Positions 1-6,771 of a stretch of 9,094 bases of DNA are shown one piece after another. The stretch is from an uncultured Eubacterium sp. (lineage in GTDB: Bacteria > Bacillota > Clostridia > Lachnospirales > Lachnospiraceae), in NCBI GenBank assembly GCA_934316925.1, contig CAKREC010000064.1:1-9094 (forward strand), given 5' to 3'. Positions within the stretch are counted from its first letter, which is position 1. The number at the start of each line of letters is the position of its first letter. A program made the position numbers and the translations under genes. The notes beneath the pieces were generated by a model. It ran no database searches and was not told the DNA's origin. It saw only the letters and a list, made by a program, of their open reading frames with translations.

Positions 1-78
1 AATCAGATCGCCAATCATATAGAATAATATTTTTTTACCTTGTATGGTAGTGATCACTATCTGTTTTCTATGATTCAT
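1..78 (-). CDS. rng: RNase G/E-family ribonuclease, N-terminal fragment (runs off the left edge)
   Basis: Only 26 codons are visible. The reading starts at ATG 78-76 and stays open to base 1, giving MNHRKQIVITTI followed by QGKKILFYMIGDLI. This fits the first beta strands of RNase E/G proteins from Clostridia, which begin with a short basic stretch, an 'hVIT' strand and then a 'K-hydrophobic' strand. The catalytic and S1 domains lie outside the window. A well-placed Shine-Dalgarno (AAGGAG, 4 nt before the ATG) supports the start. The gene overlaps the last 11 bases of the DUF2344 gene, so it is probably translationally coupled to it. In many Firmicutes the TIGR03960/TIGR03936 pair sits just before rng and rplU, and this context carries much of the call. 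RNase G/E enzymes cut single-stranded RNA in rRNA maturation and mRNA decay. A fragment this short could also belong to another small beta-rich protein, so the family is inferred rather than shown. Confidence 0.55.
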   Translation of the reverse strand, partial: MNHRKQIVITTIQGKKILFYMIGDLI

Positions 79-814
79 GCTGCTCCTTCTTCTCCGGCAA
101 TGGATTAAAATACATTTGAAGACGATGTACTTCATAACAATAAGGAACGATCTCTTTTTGACAGTAATCGAAAAAGGCATTGATCACTAATTCTGGTTTA
201 ATATTGACCTCACTGCCACTGGTAAGCTGCAAAAATATCGCAGAGCCATTATATGGACTTTGATAAGCTGCATAGGTCTGCTTGGTATCCTTTGCAAACT
301 CAGCAAGAGAAAATCCCCATTTTAAAATATATGGTTTGATATCGATCAGCTTTTCGGATTTCTTTGTTTTTTTAGTAACAAGAATTTCCGGCTGATCAAT
401 AAACTTCGTAAATCGTTCTTTAAAATCATCCGGATAAATGCCAGGCTGTTTTTCTTCAATCATATAGTCAGCAGCACACAATAAAGACATTGAATTTTTG
501 AAATGGTCCGGCATGATCTCAATATCTAATACATATATTTCATCGGTTAAATACTGATTAAAATAGGTAACCAATTCCTTCAACGGCATATCCGGCAATG
601 AGTGAAAGGTCACATCCATATATTCTCCGGTGCTTGTAATGCCAACACCTAATGGAGATGCAAAACTCATGAGCTGATGTGGACTATATCCCTGTGAATA
701 TGCCACATCCAATTTTGCTCTGCGAATTGCCTTTTGAAAAAAACGCATACAATCCAGGTGTCCGATAAATTTAACGGATCCAATCTTTGCAAAACATATT
801 CTGGTCTTTATCAT
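68..814 (-). CDS. TIGR03936-like radical SAM-linked protein (DUF2344)
   Basis: 248-residue protein of the 'radical SAM-linked' family, which occurs either fused to, or encoded next to, TIGR03960-type radical SAM proteins. The N-terminus shows the family pattern: a basic beta strand (IKTRICFAKIG), then GHLD at 18-21, an amphipathic helix ending in RR (31-32), YSQGYSPH at 39-46, and a PLGVG...EYMD segment ending near residue 67. The C-terminal half is poorly conserved and I recognise no motif in it. I see no signal peptide or membrane segment, so it should be cytoplasmic. I chose ATG 814 rather than the in-frame GTG at 826 because an AGGTGAGG site lies 6 nt upstream of the ATG and overlaps the GTG itself. 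The ATG follows the stop of the radical SAM gene by one base. The biochemical role is unknown; pairing suggests it acts with the radical SAM protein, perhaps in substrate binding. The family call is firm, the function is open. Confidence 0.85.
   Translation of the reverse strand: MIKTRICFAKIGSVKFIGHLDCMRFFQKAIRRAKLDVAYSQGYSPHQLMSFASPLGVGITSTGEYMDVTFHSLPDMPLKELVTYFNQYLTDEIYVLDIEIMPDHFKNSMSLLCAADYMIEEKQPGIYPDDFKERFTKFIDQPEILVTKKTKKSEKLIDIKPYILKWGFSLAEFAKDTKQTYAAYQSPYNGSAIFLQLTSGSEVNIKPELVINAFFDYCQKEIVPYCYEVHRLQMYFNPLPEKKEQHES
83..88 (-). promoter_or_regulatory. Shine-Dalgarno site of the RNase G/E-like gene
   Basis: AAGGAG on the minus strand, 4 nt before the ATG at 78-76 and inside the 3' end of the DUF2344 gene. 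It fixes the start of an otherwise very short partial reading frame and implies coupling to translation of the upstream gene. Confidence 0.6.
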
Positions 815-815
815 A

Positions 816-2699
816 CTAATCCTCACCTCTATTCATGATGCATACGCCGGTCTGAAAAGAACCGGCACCACAACCACTACATTTTTGACGACAATTTGGT
901 GTTACAATCCCCTGCTGGGATTTTTTGTATTCACGCAATAAAAACTGCTTGCTTACACCAATATCGATCACATCCCATGGGAAGATCTCATCTTCTCTAC
1001 GTGAGCGGTAATTATAAAAATTTCGGTCGATGCCATTTTCATCCAGAATACGGTTCCATGTATCGGGCTGAAAATAATCGGTCCAGGCATCAAAAATGCA
1101 GCCTTCTTTATAAGCCGCTTCGATCACATGTGATAATTTGCGGTCTCCTCTGGCAAAAATTCCTTCCAGTTCAGAGGTGACAGCGTCGTGGCAGATATAA
1201 CGGATCGACCGCTGATTTATCTGCTCTCTCACCTTGCCGGTCAAAAATTTACGTTTTTCCTCAAAATATTCGGCGGTACCCATAGGTGCCCACTGAAACG
1301 GTGTGAATGGTTTTGGCACAAAAAAAGAAGTACTTGCCGTAATCTCCGGGCGTCCATGGCGCTCTTCTTTTGGCAGTTCAAAATAAGTGGCAGCAATTTC
1401 ATTGGCAAGTTCTGCAATTGCTTCAATATCTTCATCTTTCTCGCCTGGCAGTCCTAGCATAAAATACAATTTTACCCGGTTCCAGCCACCCTGAAAGGCT
1501 TTCCACGCACCTTCTAAAATATCCGTCTTGGTCAGACCTTTATTGATCACGTCGCGCATACGCTGTGATCCCGCTTCCGGTGCAAAGGTCAGACTGCTCT
1601 TGCGTACATCCTGCACTTTACTCATAACGTCCAAAGAAAAGGCGTCAATCCGAAGTGACGGCAGAGCAATATTTAATTTTCTCTGTTTACATTCTTCGAT
1701 CAAAAAGTACACAAGTTCCGGCAGATATTCATAATCACTGGAACTCAGTGAACTCAGGGTAATCTCCTCGTAGCCGGTATTTTCCAGCATCTCTACCGCA
1801 CGTTTCTTTAAAAATTCCAAGTCTCTTGGTCGGATCGGTCGATAGATCATCCCCGCCTGGCAAAAACGGCATCCTCGAATACATCCACGCTGGATCTCCA
1901 GTACAACACGGTCTTGTGTGGCACGGATATACGGAACCAATGGTTTAGACGGATAATACGTATCACTAAGATTGGTAACAACCTGTTTTTTTACTTTTTC
2001 CGGTACTCCCTCTGCAACCGGCTGCATGGATAAAATTGTTCCATCCTCATGGTATCTTACCTCATACAACGATGGCACATAGATTCCTTCAATCTTAGCA
2101 GCCTGCATAAGAAATTCTTTTCTGCTCATGCCGGATCTGCGCGCTTCTTTATAAACATCCAGAAGATCCCGATATACGGTCTCTCCTTCTCCAATGTAAA
2201 ACAGATCAAAAAATTCTGCTATCGGTTCCGGATTATAAGTACATGGACCACCACCGATCACAATCGGATCCTGCCATGTGCGTTCGGCACTGTGAAGCGG
2301 AATGCCGGAAAGATCCAATATCTGCAGAATATTGGTGTAACACATCTCATATTGAATCGTAATGCCAAGGAAATCAAATTGGCGGATCGGATCCTGGCTT
2401 TCCAATGCAAATAAAGGAATCTTTTTTTCGCGCATAATGCGGTCAAGATCCGGCCATGGTGAATAAACTCGTTCACAATAGGTATCTTCCCACTGATTGA
2501 ACATATCATATAAGATCTGGATTCCCAGATGCGACATGCCAATCTCATACACATCCGGAAAACACATACAAAAACGCACGTCTACGGCAGACGGATCTTT
2601 TACAACCATATTAATTTCGTTTCCAATATAACGAGCAGGCTTTTCTACCTGCATCAAAACACTGTCATGTAATGCTAATTTTCTCACAAGGTTCTCCAT
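816..2699 (-). CDS. TIGR03960-like radical SAM protein with a B12-binding-like N-terminal half
   Basis: 627 residues, near the usual family length. Residues about 38-180 form a Rossmann-like region resembling cobalamin-binding domains (strand VRFCMCFPD, then DVYEIGMSHLG at 49-59, and later VIGGGPCTYNPEP and FFDLFYIGEGE). The radical SAM core follows: RGCIRGCRFCQ carries the cluster ligands C273, C277 and C280, with later family blocks SLSSSDY, LPSLRIDAFS, SSLTFAPEAGSQR and VKLYFMLGLPGE. The C-terminus has a second Cys group, C603, C607 and C610, before the final residues. The enzyme should cleave S-adenosylmethionine at a [4Fe-4S] cluster in the cytoplasm; its substrate is unknown. Near-perfect spacing with the DUF2344 gene (1 nt) and the RNase-like gene beyond suggests a shared RNA or ribosome-linked task, which is inference. 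ATG 2699 is the first start in frame; its Shine-Dalgarno site (AAAGAGAA, directly upstream) is weak. ATG codons further in would cut into conserved sequence. Confidence 0.9.
   Translation of the reverse strand: MENLVRKLALHDSVLMQVEKPARYIGNEINMVVKDPSAVDVRFCMCFPDVYEIGMSHLGIQILYDMFNQWEDTYCERVYSPWPDLDRIMREKKIPLFALESQDPIRQFDFLGITIQYEMCYTNILQILDLSGIPLHSAERTWQDPIVIGGGPCTYNPEPIAEFFDLFYIGEGETVYRDLLDVYKEARRSGMSRKEFLMQAAKIEGIYVPSLYEVRYHEDGTILSMQPVAEGVPEKVKKQVVTNLSDTYYPSKPLVPYIRATQDRVVLEIQRGCIRGCRFCQAGMIYRPIRPRDLEFLKKRAVEMLENTGYEEITLSSLSSSDYEYLPELVYFLIEECKQRKLNIALPSLRIDAFSLDVMSKVQDVRKSSLTFAPEAGSQRMRDVINKGLTKTDILEGAWKAFQGGWNRVKLYFMLGLPGEKDEDIEAIAELANEIAATYFELPKEERHGRPEITASTSFFVPKPFTPFQWAPMGTAEYFEEKRKFLTGKVREQINQRSIRYICHDAVTSELEGIFARGDRKLSHVIEAAYKEGCIFDAWTDYFQPDTWNRILDENGIDRNFYNYRSRREDEIFPWDVIDIGVSKQFLLREYKKSQQGIVTPNCRQKCSGCGAGSFQTGVCIMNRGED
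821..828 (-). promoter_or_regulatory. Shine-Dalgarno site that sets the DUF2344 start
   Basis: AGGTGAGG on the minus strand, within the last codons of the radical SAM gene and 6 nt before ATG 814-812. It covers the alternative GTG at 826-824, which makes that longer start unlikely. Its position implies coupled translation of the two proteins. Confidence 0.65.
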
Positions 2700-2716
2700 T
2701 TCTCTTTGCTCATATA

Positions 2717-2746
2717 TGTATAACAGTATATCAAAAATTCAAACAA
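2717..2746 (-). promoter_or_regulatory. Candidate promoter of the radical SAM operon
   Basis: On the minus strand, TTGTTT (2746-2741) and TATACA (2722-2717) are separated by 18 bases, and the -10 is preceded by TGT as in extended -10 promoters. It would start transcripts only about 10 nt before ATG 2699, so the leader would be very short and the weak ribosome site would matter. Both hexamers are imperfect; the true promoter may lie a little further upstream in the same divergent gap. Confidence 0.3.
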
Positions 2747-2760
2747 TGGTCTAGTATTCC

Positions 2761-2789
2761 TTGCCTACAAATTCAACATATGTTAAGAT
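2761..2789 (+). promoter_or_regulatory. Candidate sigma-A-type promoter of the zinc-ribbon gene
   Basis: TTGCCT (2761-2766), a 17-base spacer, and TAAGAT (2784-2789) preceded by TGT, an extended -10 arrangement. Each hexamer matches the consensus at four of six positions. It leaves a leader of about 25 nt with a strong AAAGGAGG site at 2807-2814, 8 nt before the ATG. It lies back to back with the radical SAM promoter in a gap of about 120 bases. Confidence 0.45.
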
Positions 2790-2822
2790 TGAAAAAGAAA
2801 AAAACAAAAGGAGGAACCAACT

Positions 2823-3704
2823 ATGGCATGGTGTCCCAAATGTAAAAATGAGTATGTGGATGGAATTGCAGTTTGTGCTGAATGTGGTGTAGATCTTGTC
2901 GAAAATCTGGATGAGCATGAAGCCAACGATGAATATGTAATTTTTCTCACCGACGCAGAAACTTCCAATGCTGAAATACTTAGTAAAGTTTTATTATATC
3001 TGCAGATTTCAGGTGTGGAATCCGCAAGTCTTGCAGATTCCGATGACAATGAGGCAGAAACTTGTATTATTTTGGCTGAATCGCAATATGAATATGCAAA
3101 AGATCTTTTGATGCGGTTTAGTGCAGCAAAAAATTATCCAGATGAAATTGAATGGAATACATTGGAAAAAGAAATTGATGAGCAGATGAATGAAATTGAG
3201 TCCGAAGAAGCCAATCAGATGTTTTCGGATCTTCGTACAGAAGCCAGTTCTGTCTATGTGAAGAAAAAAGACAAATATTCCGATCTGTTATTCAGCGGAT
3301 ATTCGTTTTTAGTTTTTGCAGTCGCAGGATTTGTCTTTGCTGCTTTGTGCTTTTTCGATGTGTTAAACTTCGGAAATAACTTTTCTCTACTGATCATGTG
3401 CATTGTGTTTGCAATCTTTGTTGCGATCGGAATTTCTTCTTTGGTTCGTGCAAAGAAAATAAAAAATCTTGTTTCAGAAGAAGAAAAAGTCAGCAGTGAA
3501 GTAATGGAATGGATCCAGGAAAATATTACTGACGACTATATCAATTCATTATATGATGAATCATTATCTGACGAAGACAACTATTTTACGATCCATCAGA
3601 CATTATGCAATCGTGTGATCGAACAATTTCCGTTTTTTAGTAAAGGATATACGGACGAATTGATGGATGAACAGTACAACGATTTTTGTGACCGTCGGGA
3701 ATAA
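2823..3704 (+). CDS. Zinc-ribbon membrane protein of unknown function
   Basis: 293 residues, the only plus-strand gene here. A zinc ribbon opens the protein: CPKC at 4-7 and CAEC at 18-21, the four-Cys knuckle of zinc-ribbon families. Residues about 37-100 form an alpha/beta stretch (EYVIFLTDAETSNAEILSKV ... CIILAESQYEYAKDLLMRF) that loosely recalls DUF2007-type domains. An acidic linker follows (about 108-145). Two hydrophobic helices at about 157-180 and 186-208 form a membrane hairpin, followed by the basic stretch RAKKIKN and an acidic cytoplasmic-looking tail with tryptophan and phenylalanine patches. With no signal peptide, both ends probably face the cytoplasm. The start is secured by AAAGGAGG 8 nt upstream. 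It is transcribed alone between its own promoter and a strong terminator. Similar architectures are common in Clostridia and I know no established role; a sensor or scaffold is only a guess. Confidence 0.8.
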   Translation: MAWCPKCKNEYVDGIAVCAECGVDLVENLDEHEANDEYVIFLTDAETSNAEILSKVLLYLQISGVESASLADSDDNEAETCIILAESQYEYAKDLLMRFSAAKNYPDEIEWNTLEKEIDEQMNEIESEEANQMFSDLRTEASSVYVKKKDKYSDLLFSGYSFLVFAVAGFVFAALCFFDVLNFGNNFSLLIMCIVFAIFVAIGISSLVRAKKIKNLVSEEEKVSSEVMEWIQENITDDYINSLYDESLSDEDNYFTIHQTLCNRVIEQFPFFSKGYTDELMDEQYNDFCDRRE

Positions 3705-3718
3705 TCCATATATATAAC

Positions 3719-3767
3719 AAAAATGCTATCTAACTGATCTTTTGGTATCAGCCAGATAGCATTTTTT
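3719..3767. terminator. Strong bidirectional intrinsic terminator between convergent genes
   Basis: A perfect 13-bp outer stem pairs 3719-3731 (AAAAATGCTATCT) with 3754-3766. After an AA/CC internal mismatch a 5-bp inner stem pairs CTGAT (3734-3738) with ATCAG (3747-3751), closing an 8-base loop. On the plus strand it ends in TTTTTTATTTTATT, and on the minus strand in TTTTTGTT, so it can stop transcripts from both the zinc-ribbon gene and the fhs-SH3 block. The T tract holds the stop codon of the SH3 protein gene. Confidence 0.9.
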
Positions 3768-5019
3768 ATTTTATTAAAACAATATAATCAATACTTTCGG
3801 ATAATTTCTTTTTGTCTACCGACTGAACAGAAAACACATCATGTTCATCCGGACCAATCATATACAATTGATTGTCCATCGTTCCGATATAGGCACACAA
3901 ACCGTGTGCTGTTTGAATAAGAGCACCGGTTGTAGCTGCATTGGCTGCAACGGTCAGATCCTGATTTTCTGTGATTTCTTTTAAGCCATCTCCGGAAGCC
4001 GGAATCTGTAAACCAAAACAGGAATACACGGTTGAAAGATTTACATTCTTAGAGCCAAGACATTCAAACAACTGTGTCAGCAGATTCGATGGCGTATATT
4101 CCAGATATCCGAGCGATACATTGGATCCCATAGGAATCCGACGAATCGTCTTTCCCTCTTTTACAAAAAAGTTGTCGCTCCAATACTCGCTTTCTTCTGG
4201 ATCAATTTCATCGTTATCTGCCAGATAAAGTTTGGTACCCATTGGATACAAGGACCATACATTCGATGTTGCGATCAGAAAATCTCCTGCATCTGACTTC
4301 TTCCATTCTTCCGAAGAAACAGACGTTAAAGCGTCTTTGGAAACCCATCCATTCCCCTTCGCCGTCACAACAAAATTCCATTGATCATCCTTGCTGCTAT
4401 ATAAAGATAAGACTTTTTCTCCTGCTGACAATGTCCACAGGCTCAATAAATCTTCATGAGGCTCTTTAGGCTCATCGTACAAAGATTCTTTCGTAGGTAA
4501 CGCCCGCAAGGTGCAGGTGTCCACAATGGTCTGATAATCAATCGTCTCCTGCGCCGAAATAGAATCTACATTGCAAAGCATCTGCAATTGATTCCAACTT
4601 TCCTGATTCACACGTTCGCCGGATGAATCATAGCATATCTGAAATTCAGGAATTGCTTTTTGAATATATGCCAACAGATCTTTGCCGGAAACCTCTATCG
4701 CATCCTGTAAGCAATTGTATTCGCTTTTGATTTTTTGATTAAAAGCTGTTATCTCATCCTGGCGCAACATCGCATGATCTTTGGATACCGATCGATTGAT
4801 CCAAAAGGAAGCTGTTTTTTCCTGTGGCAGGTAGTCCTTTTGGACACTGGTTCCTGTTGCGGTCACTTCAGATAGCACCGAACCAGAAACACTGCTACCG
4901 GATATCGCCTGCCCGGTAGCATTCTCTTCAATATATTCTTTCAAAAAATCAGTATATGCACAAGCCGTTGTACCAAGAACTGTCAGTACAAGCGCCAGAA
5001 TCAACCCTTTGCGATTCAT
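3766..5019 (-). CDS. Secreted SH3-domain protein with a degenerate NlpC/P60 (C40) domain
   Basis: 417 residues. The N-terminus is a signal sequence: basic MNRK, hydrophobic core LILALVLTVLG, and a cysteine at residue 20 in TTAC. That is an imperfect lipobox (Thr at -3), so a lipoprotein is likely but not certain. A Ser/Gly/Thr/Val-rich linker (about 33-60) would span the wall. Residues about 70-170 resemble the N-terminal helper domain of NlpC/P60 proteins (SFWINRS...DEITAFNQKI), 172-230 an SH3_6-like domain (LRALPTKESLYDEP...NGWVSKDAL), and 246-295 an SH3_7-like domain (DFLIATSNVWSLYPMGTKLY). Residues 303-415 match the C40 fold at YTPSNLLTQLFECLG, VYSCFGLQIP and AHGLCAYIG, but the intervening segment with the catalytic DCS triplet is absent. 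It is therefore probably a wall-binding, non-hydrolytic protein. AAAGGAG lies 10 nt before the ATG and overlaps the fhs stop, so it is co-transcribed with fhs, though no shared pathway is evident. Confidence 0.75.
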   Translation of the reverse strand: MNRKGLILALVLTVLGTTACAYTDFLKEYIEENATGQAISGSSVSGSVLSEVTATGTSVQKDYLPQEKTASFWINRSVSKDHAMLRQDEITAFNQKIKSEYNCLQDAIEVSGKDLLAYIQKAIPEFQICYDSSGERVNQESWNQLQMLCNVDSISAQETIDYQTIVDTCTLRALPTKESLYDEPKEPHEDLLSLWTLSAGEKVLSLYSSKDDQWNFVVTAKGNGWVSKDALTSVSSEEWKKSDAGDFLIATSNVWSLYPMGTKLYLADNDEIDPEESEYWSDNFFVKEGKTIRRIPMGSNVSLGYLEYTPSNLLTQLFECLGSKNVNLSTVYSCFGLQIPASGDGLKEITENQDLTVAANAATTGALIQTAHGLCAYIGTMDNQLYMIGPDEHDVFSVQSVDKKKLSESIDYIVLIK

Positions 5020-5034
5020 ACGATACCAACTCCT

Positions 5035-6705
5035 TTAGAATAATCCTGTTATCTGCCCATTTGCATCTACGTCTACATTTTCTGCAGCTGGTTTCTTTGG
5101 CAGACCAGGCATCGTCATGATCGTACCGGTGATCGCAACCACAAATCCGGCACCAGCAGAAACATATACGTCACGGATATGGATCGGGAATCCTTCCGGA
5201 CGACCTAATACCGTCTTGTCATCAGACAAGGAATATTGATTTTTAGCCATGCAGACAGGCAGATTTTTAAATCCAAGTTTTTCAATCCGTGCAATCTGTT
5301 TTTCTACTGCCGGATCAAAAATAACTTCTCCTGCACCGTAAATATTCTTTGCGATCGTTTCCATCTTCTCTTTCAATGACAGGTCATCTGCATATAAATG
5401 ATGGAAGTTATTTTCTTTCGTTTCAATGGTTTCAATGACTTTATTGGCCAGATCAACGCCACCTTCTCCACCTTTTTCCCATACCTGGGATAATGCAAAC
5501 TCACAGCCTTTTGATTCACAAAATTCTTTGATGTAATCCAGTTCAGCGGGTGTGTCTGTTACAAACTGGTTTAAGGTAACAACACATGGAACACCGAACT
5601 GAGCAATGTTCTCAATATGTTTTTCAAGGTTCACAATACCGCGTTTCAAAGCATCCAGATCTTCTTTGCCCAAATCTTCTTTCGCAACACCGCCATTGTA
5701 TTTTAACGCACGAACTGTTGCTACCAGGACAACGGCATCCGGATGTAACTGACCGATCCGGCATTTGATGTCAAGGAATTTCTCAGCACCAAGATCGGCA
5801 CCAAAACCAGCTTCTGTGATCGTATAATCAGCAAGTTTCAGGGCTGTTTTGGTTGCGCGTAAGCTGTTGCATCCATGAGCAATGTTGGCGAATGGTCCAC
5901 CGTGAACCAGTGCCGGTGTATGTTCTAATGTCTGCACCATGTTTGGACGGATCGCATCCTTTAAAAGTGCTGCCATAGCACCAACCGCATTCAATTCTTT
6001 TGCGGTAACAGGAGCACCCTCATAGGTATAGGCAACAATAATCCGTCCTAAGCGCTCCTTCAGATCTGCCATGTTCTCCGCAAGGCAGAGGATCGCCATG
6101 ATCTCAGATGCAACGGTAATGATAAAATGATCTTCTCTTGTTACACCATCTACTTTTCTTCCCAGACCAACGGTAATATTTCTCAAAACACGGTCATTCA
6201 TATCCACGCATCGTTTCCAAACGATCTGTTTTGGATCAATGCCAAGCGCATTGCCCTGCTGCAAATGGTTGTCCAACATCGCTGCTAAAAGATTGTTTGC
6301 CGATGTGATCGCATGAAAGTCACCGGTAAAATGAAGGTTCAGTTCGTCCATCGGAACAACCTGTGAGTATCCACCGCCAGCAGCTCCTCCTTTTAAGCCA
6401 AAGCAAGGTCCCAAAGAAGGCTCACGCAAAGCAATGATCGCTTTTTTACCGATCTTGTCCATCGCCTGACCAAGTCCAACGGTAATTGTCGTCTTTCCTT
6501 CACCGGCTGGAGTAGGATTTATGGCAGTTACCAAAATCAATTTTCCATCTGGACGATCCTTTACTTTTTCCCAAAGTTCATCCGTAAGTTTAGCCTTATA
6601 TTTACCATATAGATCCAGTTCATCCGGAGTGATCTCCAACTTGGATGCAACATCCTGGATCGGCTGCATATCTGCTTCTAATGCAATTTCAATATCTGTC
6701 TTCAT
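5035..6705 (-). CDS. fhs: Formate--tetrahydrofolate ligase (10-formyl-THF synthetase)
   Basis: 556 residues, the standard length for the enzyme that joins formate to tetrahydrofolate at the cost of ATP, giving 10-formyl-THF for purine synthesis, Met-tRNA formylation and, in acetogens, the methyl branch of the Wood-Ljungdahl pathway. It acts in the cytoplasm as a homotetramer in known cases. Visible motifs are the P-loop-like TPAGEGKTT (65-73), EPSLGP (95-100), the family signature with KGGAAGGGY (105-113), [15 protein letters not shown] and the second signature VASEIMAI (198-205). The C-terminus ([15 protein letters not shown]) is typical and complete. The start is supported by TGGAGGTAGG just upstream of the ATG. 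A clear promoter lies about 40 bases upstream. Downstream, the SH3 protein begins after 15 bases. Presence of fhs alone does not prove acetogenesis, as no other pathway gene is in view. Confidence 0.98.
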   Translation of the reverse strand: MKTDIEIALEADMQPIQDVASKLEITPDELDLYGKYKAKLTDELWEKVKDRPDGKLILVTAINPTPAGEGKTTITVGLGQAMDKIGKKAIIALREPSLGPCFGLKGGAAGGGYSQVVPMDELNLHFTGDFHAITSANNLLAAMLDNHLQQGNALGIDPKQIVWKRCVDMNDRVLRNITVGLGRKVDGVTREDHFIITVASEIMAILCLAENMADLKERLGRIIVAYTYEGAPVTAKELNAVGAMAALLKDAIRPNMVQTLEHTPALVHGGPFANIAHGCNSLRATKTALKLADYTITEAGFGADLGAEKFLDIKCRIGQLHPDAVVLVATVRALKYNGGVAKEDLGKEDLDALKRGIVNLEKHIENIAQFGVPCVVTLNQFVTDTPAELDYIKEFCESKGCEFALSQVWEKGGEGGVDLANKVIETIETKENNFHHLYADDLSLKEKMETIAKNIYGAGEVIFDPAVEKQIARIEKLGFKNLPVCMAKNQYSLSDDKTVLGRPEGFPIHIRDVYVSAGAGFVVAITGTIMTMPGLPKKPAAENVDVDANGQITGLF

Positions 6706-6742
6706 TTCCTACCTCCATACAATATCTACAGTAATAAAAAAT

Positions 6743-6771
6743 ATTATACACATTATCTAGTTGCATTGCAA
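6743..6771 (-). promoter_or_regulatory. Promoter of fhs, overlapping the end of the second ATP-grasp gene
   Basis: On the minus strand, TTGCAA (6771-6766), a 17-base spacer and a consensus TATAAT (6748-6743). The -10 lies in the gap after the ATP-grasp stop (6759-6757) and the -35 lies within its last codons. Transcripts would begin near 6736, giving a leader of about 30 nt that is too short for a riboswitch. No terminator separates the genes, so read-through from ftsK is also possible. Confidence 0.7.

Noticed and set aside
896..1734. Three plus-strand reading frames of 68-94 codons opposite the radical SAM gene
   Set aside because: They lie wholly antisense to a gene with clear family motifs, lack good ribosome sites and give compositions rich in Ser, His and Cys with no recognisable domain.
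2049..2554. Plus-strand (2049-2414) and alternative-frame minus-strand (2258-2554) readings inside the radical SAM gene
   Set aside because: Shadow frames of conserved coding sequence, with no motif or upstream ribosome site.
2783..3049. 88-codon minus-strand reading over the start of the zinc-ribbon gene
   Set aside because: It is antisense to the zinc-ribbon coding sequence and covers that gene's promoter and ribosome site; Ser-rich with no domain.
4020..4117. Possible frameshift explaining the missing catalytic segment of the C40 domain
   Set aside because: The frame stays open through both flanking conserved blocks, so a frameshift is not needed; an in-frame loss fits better.
3971..4469. 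Two plus-strand readings opposite the SH3 protein gene
   Set aside because: Antisense shadows; no ribosome site and no protein-like features.
6706..6760. Tetrahydrofolate or other riboswitch before fhs
   Set aside because: The proposed leader is only about 30 nt and forms no multi-helix structure, too short for a THF riboswitch.
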